From positions 33,758 through 65,341 of the forward strand of contig CAJJDP010000194.1 of NCBI GenBank assembly GCA_905182995.1: 31,584 bases of DNA, in the 5' to 3' direction. The position numbers and the translations under genes are program-made. The notes under the pieces are model-generated. The model worked only from the letters and a program-made list of their open reading frames with translations. It was not told the origin of the DNA and did no database searches. The stretch comes from Paramecium octaurelia (Eukaryota > Ciliophora > Oligohymenophorea > Peniculida > Parameciidae). Shown here piece after piece: positions 1-11,535 of the stretch. How positions within the stretch are numbered: position 1 is the stretch's first letter; the number at the start of each line of letters is the position of its first letter.

Positions 1-490
1 ATTATTAATAATTATACAATTTACAACAAGAGCAGATTTGTTGTATTATTCAAAAGCAAGTTAATCGTTGATGTTCCGTGCATAACTTGCTTGTTTTTTT
101 TATTTATTTAATGTGCTAGAAATGTGAAAGTCTTCCCAATGATTTTGTTAACAAGATTAATTATATTTTTATGCTCATTTTAAGTAAAGGATCAATTCAA
201 TTTAAGACTTGTAAAAGTAAAAGTTTCATGATAAAAGTTATCGATCCATTAAACAGTTTCAAAAAAATGATTAATTTTCAATAGATTAGAGGATTAAAAC
301 TGGTCTACTTTAGTCTAAAGGTGTTTAAGTAAAAATGATTTCATTATATATGTAATCCTAGAAGATTAAGGCTTAAATCAAAATATTGATAAAAATAATT
401 TCCACCTGTCAACTTTATTTTAATTGAATAGCCTTTCATACACCTTATGAAAGATATAAATCTAAAGAAATCATTAATCATTAGACAGGA
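1..490. other. AT-rich stretch without recognised features
   Basis: Very AT-rich sequence in which I see no recognisable protein, RNA gene or repeat. A plausible coding frame begins only at the ATG at 491. Confidence 0.4.
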
Positions 491-2400
491 ATGTATAAAA
501 AGAAACATTTATTTGTCAAAATCCTAGAATCTACCTTTAATATAGATCCAATTTTTAAAATTCATTATCTGATAGAATTTCCTAATTATTTAGATGAGGA
601 GATAAGAATTAAAAAGGTCCATCTTCTTATAAGTATTTAAAGAATATCGAATTCATAATTCATTTAAAAATGAACTTAAAGAACCTTATGCAATACTAAT
701 ATTTTAATAAGGAGGTGCAATGAAAAATATAAATTTTCAATTTTCTAATATGAATAAAATCAGAAACCCAAGTTCAAACATCCAGAACCTTAGTGAATGG
801 AAACTTTGATTTACTTAAAAATCTAAAAACAGGGATTAGAATGTGATCGAAAATCTTCATCTTTTAACTATTAAAGATTTGCTGAAGTAGGGAGCATATA
901 TTTATCATTCAACGACTAGACTTTAAGAAAATGGATTGATAGGGTCTGAAGGTCATTTGAATAAAATAATGTGAAAGGTACCTATGGCACTCAAAAAAAT
1001 AAACAAGATACAGAAATGGAAACTGAAAAGTGATTGATGGCAAGGAGCATCTGAGAAATCAGAAAATAGAAAGTTTTTATAAAATTGTGCTAATTGGTGA
1101 TGTTATAATCAAGATTTGACTGTCTCGATAATTAAAACCAAAAATTTTAGATGTCTCTTTAACTTGGAGAATGTTTCCTCCAAAAAAAGAGTGAAAAAAC
1201 TAATAGATTGGCCATCTAAACTCACACTGTTGATTAAACATAATTATTGATATATATAAACACATGAAGATTATTTGATTTCAACTAATGATAAAACTCT
1301 ACCTCTGAACTAACAATAAATGAGTAGATTAGAAGACAAGAAAAGGAAAAAGAAATCCTTAAATAAAAATAATGTTCATATGAGCACTATTTATAAGCAT
1401 TGCAAGTTTATTCAACATGTACCTTAAAGGCTGTGTGGGAGGAATGTTGGCGAAATATCTTAGATAAGAAATAAAGTATAATAGATAAACTCATTATGAG
1501 TGAATGTCGAAGGAAAATGGTAGAAGTATTAGGAAAATGGATTTGCAGGAGAAAAATTACAATTGAGACCATAAAAAAGGATAACTGAAGTATAATATAT
1601 TCATGATAAAATTTAGGTAGTCTTCCAAAATGGTTTTATTAAATCATTCTCCATTTAATTATCCAAATTCATAAAATTTGACAGTATTAATAAGGGAAAT
1701 GAATAAAAAGATGTATATTTGTTGAGTGCACGCATGAAAGTGTTAAGTAGTAGCACTTGAAATAAACAACACTATGTTTATTATTAAAAATAAGGGAGAT
1801 AATTCTGGTCAGGCCCAATGAAGTCAATCCATTTAATTGCATAGTGATCGAGAAGTGAATTGATCTTCAAAAATAAGCTCCTAATGATTATATATATGAA
1901 GCATGGAAAAAGATAGTTGTTTTTGATGCTTAAACAAGTCAATAATAGTACTTAGGATTGAAGGAGTCTTGAAGAGAAATTAATAGAGTTTACTCATATA
2001 CTTAAAGAATGTCTAGATTAATAGCAATAGAAGACTAAAAACAATCAAATCGGAAAAAGTGAATTATCAATTTCAAATCAAGGATAATTAAAGTACACTT
2101 AATAGTATAAGACTAAAAAAAGATGTTTTGGATAATCAGAACACTCTTAGACTAAAACAGTGTATAAGAAAAAAATATTTAAAAGAGTAAATATTACAAA
2201 AGGTATGGGTTTCTAGTAAGAAGTGGCTTAAGAATGATATTAGTTAGTTCATAAGCTAAATTATGGGGAGTAAGAATGTCACAAATCAAAGTAGAATTTT
2301 TGAATTGTTGGAGATTGGATTTGTAGTACTAACCAAATTACGATAGACTCCTAATTTTCTCTCAATTAACAATATATTAGAAAATATGTAAGATTTAATT
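491..2400 (+). pseudogene. degenerate coding region, family unknown
   Basis: With TAA/TAG read as Gln, the ATG at 491 opens a 60-codon frame (start MYKKKHLFVKILES) that ends at the TGA at 671. Translation that looks like its continuation moves to another frame (phase of 720), which runs from about 573 to 971 with a single internal TGA at 807 and includes the segment NLHLLTIKDLLKQGAYIYH. The same phase goes on to about 1250 with further TGAs. A later open stretch at 1805-1969 contains DYIYEAWKKIVVFDAQ with one internal TGA. The plus strand is purine-rich here, as expected for a coding strand in such genomes. I recognise no domain. It could be the N-terminal half of a retroelement ORF or a host gene. 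The repeated TGAs and frame changes indicate a pseudogene, if it is coding at all. Confidence 0.35.
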
Positions 2401-2829
2401 CAGGAATGCAGCCTCTGAAAAAAAATTTTCTACTTCTTGTCACATATAGTCGCAAATCAGGGTTTTTTTTAAATCTTCAGCATGTCGATCACTCTTCTCA
2501 ATAATTATCCTACTAATAGAGCATAGGAATAATAATTTCTTGTGAGGACAGGATTCCAGTTTCGGATGCAGAAAAGGCATCTTTCAGATATATTATTAAT
2601 AATAGATTAAATTAAAATAGGGAATATTATTTAGATTCTAATTGTTTAATTCATTTCTAAATATAATTTGTAATTCAAGTTCATAAATTTGAAAAAGCAA
2701 TAATTGGTTATGAACCTTTTTGTTTGAATTAGAAAATTTTAATATTTAATCGTTATTAAAATTTCATTAAAGCGAGATATATATTTAACCCTTTGAACAA
2801 TGAGATAGAATAAATATCTATTAAAATGA
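2401..2829. other. spacer without recognised features
   Basis: AT-rich sequence between a plus-strand remnant and the end of a long minus-strand remnant. I see no gene, RNA or repeat in it. Confidence 0.35.
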
Positions 2830-5795
2830 TATCCATTTTTTAATCTAAAAGTAGATCAATTTATCTATGATTTTTTAATATGTTCATAATAAATATTATC
2901 ACTTGCAGACCACCAATTGAAGTAAAATGCATTAACTCCGGCGAAAGAATTAATATTACCGAAGAAAAAGGAATTTTATTTAAAAGAAACCCTATAATGT
3001 ATTATTTATAAATATTCTCAATCGAACATTAATCAAAGGTCTTATATGATTGCATGGTTAGAATTTCAAGAGCTACTTTATCATTTAAATACTGATAAAT
3101 ATTCCTCTTCTTAAATGTATCTTTATAATAAGCAACATTCACTATTCCTCATGTCAGCATGAATAATTTGAATTTTAATAATCTCTATTTTAAAGACATC
3201 TTCGACACATTTATTAATAAGGGATAAAATTTATATAACTTACTCAATATTACCAATAGTCTTTAAATTTGAACTCAATTTGATGAGTCCTTTTGTAGCA
3301 TATATTCTTTAGAAAAATAAACAATTCTAAAGATGTTTCCTATGGAATCATACCAAGTCTATTTCAAACTTTCGTTACTCATTATATCAGAAATATAATA
3401 TTGCTTTCATTATCTCATTTGAATTGTTAGTTTATTAAAGGAATCATTAGGATCTATATATTAATAAGTGGCTAAATATGAGATTTTTCAGACTTACCAT
3501 TTAATCCTTACATTAGACACTTTTTTAGGATATCAATTGATAAGGCTTGCATTAATCACATTTTTAACTCTTAATAGTTTAAAATCAAATAATGATGTAG
3601 TTGTATATCTTAGACAATTTCCAATTCAAAAATTTTCTCTAAAACTATTTCCAAGCCATGCTTACTGTATTACATGAAAAGAATTAAAATTATTAATATA
3701 ATTTGATTGTCGTGTCTCAGAATTCAGTATTAATTATTAATTTCTATTAGTTCTGATGAATCTAAATGCAAAATCATTGATAATTTAAAAATAATCAACT
3801 TGAAAAATTCCAATAATGTCAATCTACAAAATTAGTTTGATCATTTTTTTAAATCTTATATTTAAATTGAATATCCCGATCTAAGTAACTTACATATTTA
3901 GATATTAAATAAAAAGTTTTATTTTATGCAAATAATCGGTTTGATCATCTCTAACTAAATATGAATTATTTAATATATTTAGTAAAATAACCTTATTCTT
4001 CAACAATTATTAATAAAAATATATTTAAGAAAACTTTTATAGCCTAAATTCTAATAAATGTTGGATTCATTTTTGATCTCTAAATCCTTGAGAGTAAAAT
4101 TATTTATACTTGACATTTTATTTATTGAAATCACCCATTTTATCTGGATGTTTGTGTTTTGAAAGTACAGATTTTCTTAAATACTTCATAATCCATCAAA
4201 ATAGCTCATTTTTTTTTGTTTTATTTTTACCTCAAATCTTTAAGGGTATTAAAAATCTGTTAAAGAAACTCTGTAACTTATAAAAGAAGACCAATTGAGT
4301 AAAATTGAGCAAATTGTTTTCGCAATATACTTAAATATCTATTTACAAAAAGAAGCCTCTATACTGCAGCAGAACTTTGGTATTATATAATAACTAGTCC
4401 AAGGATAAATATATTTAGTCTTTTATAGGCAAAATATCATTATCTTATTAATGTATAATTAAGAGAATCATTTAAGAGGTTGTCTATTATTCTCGCTATT
4501 AAGTGATTGCCATTGAAAAGAATAACTTGATTCATAAAAATGCATATTTCTAATCCTTGTGTTATCATATTAATGAGCGCTTTTTGTTCTAAACAATCTT
4601 CTTTTTAATGATAAATGACATTAATTATCTAAAATAAGCATCGAAGTAGTAAAATTGTCATCAAAATGTAATTCAGGTATTTTCTTTTATGAATTGGGTT
4701 ATTGTACATAATCAATTTGAATATAATGTCCAATTAATCATTTAGCTAAGATGATAAACTAACTTTTGAAAATCACATAGCCTTAAATTACTTGAAAAAT
4801 ATAACAATTATTTTAACGAATTGCAACCACAAATTTCTCCCATTCTTAATATTTGATATTTTTATTTCTTAATCAACTCTCATCATTTAAAAATTTATAT
4901 TAAAAGCCACAAAGAGATTTTATTAAGAAATTAAAAATCATTCATTATATATACTTTCAATTAAAAATTTAGAGTTTTTTCTTTGTTAAATTTCAGCCTT
5001 TCTAATTAGAATTAAGCAGATTTACAGACAAAGTTTAGATTATTTCAAATTATTCAATTAGATTTCAATTTCCTATGAATATTGTTGACAACTTTTTTTA
5101 ACCGCAGGTTTCTAATTTTAATGTTATTTTCATGAAAGTTTTTCAAATATCTACTCTATTTCAGGATTTTCATAACCCTAATTTTATTCTTTTAACAAGC
5201 AATTCAACATTTTTCTCCATAATTCAAGTTTAGTTTAAATGATTGATAATTACAATTAGAATTTGTAGTGTAGAATATTGGAATCAGTTTGCTTTAAAAT
5301 CATTTTCATTTTAATTATATTTTTGATTTCTCGAACTGCAAAATCAGAAATTATTTTTGTATAATCCTGGTGATTGAAAAGTACTTTAGAGTGGAAACTG
5401 TTACTTAACATCATATTTTTTAGAAGCCTAACTTCATGAATATTCATATCATTTACAAATTAAAAATAATCGTTCACTAAACACTTCAACTTTCAAGTTG
5501 AAATTCTAAGAATAAGCATTAGTACTTTAATTCTAGTCATTCTACTCTTAAATTTGAGGTAGTATTTCAACCAAATTATTTTTTGAGAATTAAATTTTTC
5601 TTAAATGGCTTCTATTACAGCTCTGGTTTTTGCTTAGATTCTTAGGTGACTTACTTTAAAGGCTTTGTTATATTTTTTAAAGGCCTCTACCTCTCCGATA
5701 GATATAATGTGGCATTTAAATCTCTCAGTATCAAATCGTTAGAAGGAGAATGCTTGTTGTACTAAAGATCTTCTTAATAGTATAATATATCTATC
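2830..5795 (-). pseudogene. long decayed protein gene, family unknown
   Basis: On the minus strand one reading phase runs from 5795 to beyond 3821 and stays protein-like when TAA/TAG are Gln. It is interrupted by TGA at 5495, 5132, 4940, 4775, 4439, 4208, at least once between 4208 and 3947, and at 3947 and 3821. The open stretches are about 100, 120, 63, 54, 111 and 76 codons. Segments such as RFDTERFKCHIISIGEVEAF, the run starting MNIHEVRLLKNMMLS at 5447 and KTKLELWRKML-like helices have the Lys/Gln/Leu-rich make-up of ciliate proteins. From about 3470 to 2900 the best translation moves to other phases (SNESLKQTWYDSIGNIF; LIKLSSNLKTIGNIEQVI), and near 2930 to a segment with FAGVNAFYFNWWSASDN. 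If this is one gene it encoded nearly 1000 residues. I do not recognise the family. The 5' side is cut off near 5800, where a plus-strand LINE remnant begins. Confidence 0.5.
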
Positions 5796-5809
5796 TCATA
5801 TGACTTAAC

Positions 5810-6700
5810 CCACATTACCGCAATTTGGCTAAAAATGTAGATACAATGGATTCATGGAAAATAGACATGGACTTTTTTGGCATTGATAAATGGAAGTAAT
5901 TGAATCAATACTCCTTGGCCCACAGATTGATTTCTCTCAATGAGAATGCAACAAAAAATATCACCTCAAGATCACTTGGTCAAATTTATAGAATGGGGAT
6001 ATATGATCAATTTCAAGGAAATCCTGATGGAGAGGGCTTTGAATTAGCCCGTTTCTCTTTGTAATTTTTTTGATAAAGTGATTAGAATTTCAATAATGCA
6101 CAAGAAAGAAAAGATAATTTGATGAAGTCAAGATATTGGCTTATGCAGATGACTTAGCAATTATTGCTAAGCAGGAAATGCACATAAAATTCATGGAAAC
6201 TTGTGAAGAAGGAACCTTCTTATAAATATTGTAATAACCAAATACAGTGCCAACAATTGGAAGATTTAGGAATCAAAAAAGGTGGAATACTTCAGATGCT
6301 TAGGAGTCAGAGTTAAATGAGGGGAAATATAACTGAATATATCAATCCTTTTGAAACGTTTCTAAAATAAGAAAATTATCCCTTCTAGAATGTTGACCAA
6401 ACCATGGATCTTTATATACTTTCCATTATTAGACATAGAAACTTCACGATATGGTTCCTAAAGAAAGTTAAATAAAAAAATATTAAACTCTTAAGAGAAG
6501 CTCTTTTTAAAACAATATAGACCTTATAAAGCATTTCCTAATGGAAATTATAAAAAAAAATAAGAGGAACCCTGATACTTGCAATCTGAATGGGAAGAGA
6601 AGATTAGGAAATTTGATTAGAAGAAAGATGAGTTGGACTAAATTGAGATTTAGTAATCACAGAATAAATAACATGGGTTGCAAGAGGAGATTAACATCTT
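5810..6700 (+). mobile_element. non-LTR (LINE-type) retrotransposon remnant, reverse transcriptase
   Basis: The catalytic core of a non-LTR reverse transcriptase is visible. In one frame at about 6022-6153, SPFLFVIF (fingers/palm motif before the catalytic box) is followed by LAYADDLAII, with the YADD catalytic aspartates at 6142-6153. After a one-base shift near 6225 the downstream block KYSANNWK and YFRCLGVRV appears (about 6240-6317), matching the conserved (Y/F)xxLGV motif that follows the palm in LINE enzymes. At least two in-frame TGAs precede the SPFLF segment and one follows LGVRV, so the enzyme is dead. Upstream from about 5850 the frame is open through a lysine- and serine-rich segment but the catalytic Asp motif A is not clear. 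From 6340 to 6700 only fragments of a Lys/Arg-rich C-terminal region remain. No poly(A) tail or target-site duplication was identified. Confidence 0.8.
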
Positions 6701-6744
6701 GAGGATATCCATTTATGTCTTTATCTGCTTATTTCAATCTTTGA

Positions 6745-7065
6745 AAATTTAGCTTGATGAATTGCAATGACCACAAACACTATCTGAGTGTTAACTACAT
6801 CAAGGAGCACCTTAGGGGTTTCCCCAACGTTTTGATCAAGAAGATTGACAAAATTTACCGTTTTATGGAATACAACTACCACATTTTGTAAGCCGACTTT
6901 AAAGTGCTTCACAGATAGACGAAGTTGATTACGAAAAGAATCAAAAGTACATACCGTGTCCAAAAACAGCAATAAACCCTTATATTTACATTAATTTATG
7001 ATTATTTTGCAAGAAAAAGGAAAAATTTTGAAGATTTTGATTTCTAAAAATAATTATTACTTTGA
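6745..7065 (+). pseudogene. G+C-richer coding-like island, function unknown
   Basis: This is a 106-codon frame (TAA/TAG as Gln, stop TGA at 7063). Its central part, from the ATG at 6757 to about 6978, stands out from the surroundings: its codons often end in C or G (AAC, CAC, AAG, GAC, CTG) and the segment is visibly less AT-rich. The protein is basic and helical-looking (FPNVLIKKIDKIYRFMEYN, then QADFKVLHRQTKLITKRIK). Two TAG/TAA codons fall at positions where Gln is plausible. The opposite strand is also free of all stops over 250 bases, a side effect of this codon choice. It lies directly 3' of the LINE remnant, so it may be a LINE C-terminal domain, or a captured host exon with codon use of a highly expressed gene. 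I recognise no domain. Confidence 0.45.
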
Positions 7066-7740
7066 GGATTCATCATTTCATTTTAAGAAGACTTACCTCC
7101 TAATTGATTTGCTCTCTCGATAGATTTAATTGGCAATATAACTCTAATACATTTTAAACTTAAGAACCTAATTTTTTCCTTTTATTAAAATTATAATTTT
7201 ATGTAAATTCATTTATGTTACATAAAGAATATATTATAGATGTACAATAATAAGTCAATTTTAAAAAACAATTGTAATTTTTTTTTCAATCAAATTGAAC
7301 TTGTAGTTGAGTATACAAAAATAATCTGGTGAAATTGCATGTATTAGGAAAAGTATCTGAATTTGGAGCTTCAAGGTTTTGGTTAAACCAATTAAAAATA
7401 ATACTAAAATTTTATACTACAACAAATAAACATTCATAATAAAAAGTAAATTTATTATGCTTAACTAAGCATTTTTATTTGATGAAGGTTATTATCAAAT
7501 CATATAGCATCCAAAAAGTGTAATTTCTATCGAAAAATTAGTACTATATAATTATTTTATATCTGACAAGCAAATTTTTGAGATAAAATAAACAAGATTT
7601 GCTTATGTATTCAGTCATTGAATTATAGTGAGAACAATGAATATTAAGAGTTGTTACTAATTATTCACAAATAATTAATTAAATTATTATCGTAATAATG
7701 ATAAAATAAAAAATGATAAAAAGAGTATGGTCGTTTGTGA
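7066..7740. other. AT-rich spacer
   Basis: Very AT-rich, with homopolymer runs. I see nothing to name here. Confidence 0.4.
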
Positions 7741-7781
7741 TAAAAGTATAGAATATAAAAAGACTGTTATTCAACAAATGT

Positions 7782-8180
7782 ATGGATACTTTGGAAGCTA
7801 AATTAAATAATGTAATGAGTTTTATAAAAGTCGCTTAACTAATTGAAGAAATCAAAAGTAGAAGGTAGAATCAGTGCAATGAGCTATAATGATGAACATC
7901 AACTAAATCAATTAGCATTAAAAGACATTCCATTAATTGAAATCATACATTATCTAATAATTAAATTAACTTATTGGTGACACAGATGAATGTAGTAAAT
8001 GTTTAGAATAAATTGGATAAGGGAAGTTTTTTTGAAGAATTGAAAAATCTAATTAATCAATTTAAAATTGGAGAATTCAAATCATTTGAACTGATCAATA
8101 AGTTTCAAAAGGTATTAACATTATACTTAAGGTCCTTCAATTTATATCTAAGAAATCTATAAAGTAGTGCGCATTTTTGA
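7782..8180 (+). pseudogene. frameshifted small gene remnant, family unknown
   Basis: Three neighbouring frames give protein-like stretches in series. The first is 7782-7889, beginning MDTLEAKLNNVMSFIKVAQL. The second is 7879-7977, beginning MSYNDEHQLNQLALKDIP. The third is 7986-8177, beginning MNVVNVQNKLDKGSFFEEL and ending at a TGA at 8178. The order and spacing suggest one gene broken by two small indels. The product would be helical and rich in Gln, Lys and Leu. No domain is recognised. Part of the third segment resembles a plus-strand remnant at 20180-20434 (a QNKL... start followed by an NLIN segment and a later FQKV), which could mean related genes, but the match is weak by eye. Confidence 0.35.
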
Positions 8181-8760
8181 GAACCATAATTCAATTAGTA
8201 TCAAATAGATTATGTGCTAAATACGTTTAGTTTTGATAATGATTTTCATTTCATTACTTTGATACCGACATATAAAAAATTAATGAAATAAATGAAGAAT
8301 AGAGTAGAGTTATAATTTAGATAGCATAGAAAATATTAAAATAGATCTAAGTAACTGAAGAATAAATAACGTCCTCATATTTGAAAGTGGTAAAACTAAT
8401 CCATCTTAATCTAACATTTGCCAGTTCTTTAATACATCATTTTTTTATCAAATATGTCATACTGACAAAAAAAGTACCTAAATTCAATAAGAATTAGATC
8501 AATAGGATATTATAATACGGCTGAAACATATTTAATCTATAAGATTATTTTTGTAATTGCTAATCACTATTATTTTGATGTTATAGTTACGTGAAAATGT
8601 CAATTAACCAAATTATCACTGTTATTATTCTAATTAGTTAGTTTAATAATTTTGAAATTAAAATTTTACATTACTTTGATTCTTAATTTGAAAAAGATTT
8701 TCCTTTTTAAATTAGCAGCGGTCAGATTTTTATTAAAAATAAGTCAGTGTTAGTCAATTT
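8181..8760. other. AT-rich spacer
   Basis: AT-rich sequence between convergent remnants. I see no supported feature. Confidence 0.35.
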
Positions 8761-9377
8761 TCAAAAATATATATAGGGCTTTCTAAAGTTATAGCAAATG
8801 AATAAATTCTAACTATTGGATTTATAATTACATTTGTTAATATTTGTAAAATCGAAGTTATTGAAACCTTGAAATAAGAACCAAATTGGATTTGACAGCT
8901 GATTATTTAGGATTAGATATTCAGCCTGAGGTAGTTTAGTTCCTTCTTCATTCATTTTGTGAATAGAAATCTCATTCTTTCTTTTTGATCGCCATTCCAC
9001 AATATCACTTTTATTCTTTTCTGTAAGTTTAAGATTGAAAATTATCTTCTAAGTTGTAATTCGGTTTATAATTCTTATTATTATCATAAGTATGATTATT
9101 AATATTATCTGAAATTATAAATGGAATTATAAGACTTCATTAACGGAGGAAAAAAAAAATAATTTTAAGTAATTAATGTTAGCAATTCTCATATGCATAG
9201 AAGAGATTGAGATACATGATGAAATTATTCAATCTGATAAAATTTTACCATCTCGATTGAGATCTGATTCAACATTTTTTCTTTGACTCATTTCCCAGGT
9301 TCTGGCAGTAAAGCAACTTCCTTTGAATTAATCTCAATTAAACTATCTTGCTAATTGTCTGTAGATTTCACTTTAAC
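8761..9377 (-). pseudogene. frameshifted gene remnant, family unknown
   Basis: Reading the minus strand with TAA/TAG as Gln, three stretches look coding in order. The first is 9377-9192, containing SKEVALLPEPGK, an in-frame TGA at 9290, then KEKMLNQISIEMVKFYQIEQ. The second is 9103-9008, rich in Asn and Tyr (NNKNYKPNYNLEDNF). The third is 9009-8764, starting around IVEWRSKRKNEISIHKM and including NPIWFLFQGFNNFDF. The second and third overlap by two bases in different phases, as expected for a small indel in one gene. The third stretch contains no TAA/TAG codon over about 63 codons, which is unusual here. I recognise no family. Confidence 0.4.
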
Positions 9378-9940
9378 AAATCATCTCATTTTCCATCAGT
9401 CTTAAATGAAAGAAATATATTAAATTTGAGAAGTGTTTATTTGAAAATCCGAAGAAAAACTATAATGTTCAACCTTAGCTGATAATTTTTTTCTTCTAAG
9501 TAGACTTAAAAATGACATATTGCTTAAAATTCTAATGAAGTATAAATCACTTGATTCAAAAGTGTTAGTAATTCTAACTACACATTTTTCAATACTATTT
9601 TGAATTAATCATTATTTAAATGATTATCAAAGGATTGGTCTAACTTTACTAGCAAACTACTTACATTCCAAACAATAAACCGATTAAAAATAATGCGTAT
9701 TTTTATGTTTGAAGGGAGGCTAACATTTAATACAAATTTATTTGTTCCTTAGATTTAGTAGATATTTCTATATGATGAAGCTATTGTGTATAAACGTAAT
9801 TCCTATATTTGAATCAAATAGTTTTTTAAATGAGCTCAAACTTTATGGATAGAGTTTAAGATATATAATTCATGAAAAATATAATATAAATTGTAGTTTT
9901 CAGTAATATATAATTGGAAAGATATCTTTCTTCAACAAAT
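9378..9940. other. AT-rich spacer
   Basis: No supported feature. Short open frames here are within chance expectation for a one-stop code. Confidence 0.35.
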
Positions 9941-9944
9941 TTTT

Positions 9945-11535
9945 GTAAGAAAGTATGAATTAGAAAATATATCAATGATTGAAACTGATGTACAAATATT
10001 AACTTATGTAGACATTTATTACTATGAATGCCATGACTTATAAAAGGAAATTACTTAAGAGATTATATGAAAAACAACCTATTTCATTTTGCTAATGAAG
10101 ATTCAAGTCTTTCTGTAAAAATATTGTTCTTGGTTCATACTTTATTATAGTTCTTATTATGTCAGAATAACGGAATAATATATATCTTTTGATTGTGTAG
10201 AGTTCATAACTTTGAAGTATATATTTTAAAACTAATTTAGGATTTCTTTAAAAATTTTACGAATTATTATGTAATAATTCCTTAAAAGGTAATTGCACAT
10301 TTCATTAGAGGTCTAGAATTCCTTCATTCTAATAGAATAATACATATGGATATTCACCTTGAAAATCTAATAGCAACCAATGTCATTGATTTGAGATTAA
10401 GATATAAATTTTCAAAGGGAATTTTTTAGGAGAACTATCAAGAGTTGTTGAAAAAGAGTTTAGCTTTAATTATTAAATTTAATGTTGAGAATACTTTATG
10501 TGTTTAATCTGCTGAACTAATATTTTATGTTTTGTTAATTGGCACAATTGTAGAAAAACCTTTATTTGATTTCAGACCCAATAATGAAAATAGAGGAATT
10601 AAATGGCAATAATGAAGCAATGGATCTATTTAAAGAAATTGCTAACCATAATGGAGGTGAAAAATCGAGTGCATACAATGTTTAATATAAACTTTGAAGG
10701 ATTATTTATATTAAGTCCTCAAAGGTAATTCATTAAATATTATATCTAGCATTGATGGATTAAATCAAATTACAACCCCTCCAAAAGGAAATACATATAA
10801 ACGAATTTTTGAAGATAAATAATATAATTGAACAATTAAATTTGAGTTAACATAGAAAAAAATGCTCTTTAAAATAATAGGGCCTATTTCTGCATAATTA
10901 CGAGTGCTTTCTAGAGACAGAATAGAGACAGAAACCAGTAATCATTACTGAGTATGATGAAAAAATCAAGTACCTACTATTTCTCGATTATATAAACCAC
11001 ATTAAATTGTATTTTAGAGGAGGAGTAACCAAAAGATAATAAATTTTCGCACAGCATAATTAGTCTTTAAGAAAAATATCCTTCTAATGTATTGATAATA
11101 AGCATAGGAGAAGGGTAAGAGATTATGAGTGAACAGGAAGAAATAGATATTGTGATTATGTGATATCCTTCATGAAAATGATTTCAAAGTTACAAAATCA
11201 TTATTAGTTATGACTCTAATTCATTTAAGACTTAGAAGCGAGCAAAAAGACTAATTAGAAGTCTGCGTCTAACATACCGATATTTTTGAGCTAAATAATG
11301 GCCGAAGGATAAGTAGAAATTTGAACTTCCTTTTAATAACTCCAAGTCTATTAAAGATAAAGAAGAATTAATCATGATTACCCCAAAATCAACTTTCAAT
11401 AATGAACTGCTGTAGCTTAGTGAAATTTTAGAATGGGTTGATTTAAAGGAGTCAAATACGACAGCTCAAAATTTTTTAGAATTTGAAGAAATATATGAGA
11501 GGAATGATGTTAAGGGATCTGATAGAAATTAATGA
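9945..11535 (+). pseudogene. protein-kinase-like gene, degenerate
   Basis: The clearest part is a 140-codon frame at 10193-10612 that ends in TGA at 10613. It carries a recognisable kinase catalytic-loop region: GLEFLHSNRIIHMDIHLENL, matching the family pattern GLxYLHxxxIIHRDIKPENL. The catalytic Asp is kept (10349-10351), but the Arg before it is Met and the Lys two residues after it is His. A DFG motif is not seen, and LLIGTIVEKPLFDF resembles the region that precedes the C-lobe. Upstream, 9945-10067 in another frame reads ELENISMIETDVQIL, similar to the alpha-C helix segment of kinases, including the conserved Glu. A last open stretch at 11290-11532 (FELPFNNSKSIKDKEEL, later LQLSEILEWVDLKESN) may be a C-terminal extension. 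The lost residues, TGAs and frame changes mark a pseudogene of a Ser/Thr kinase. Confidence 0.72.

Noticed and set aside
3468..3677. 69-codon plus-strand standard-code frame
   Set aside because: It lies opposite a more convincing minus-strand coding phase and has no recognisable motif; most likely an antisense shadow.
6721..6972. 83-codon minus-strand standard-code frame
   Set aside because: The plus strand over the same bases gives a more natural, charged protein with biased codons; the minus frame is its antisense.
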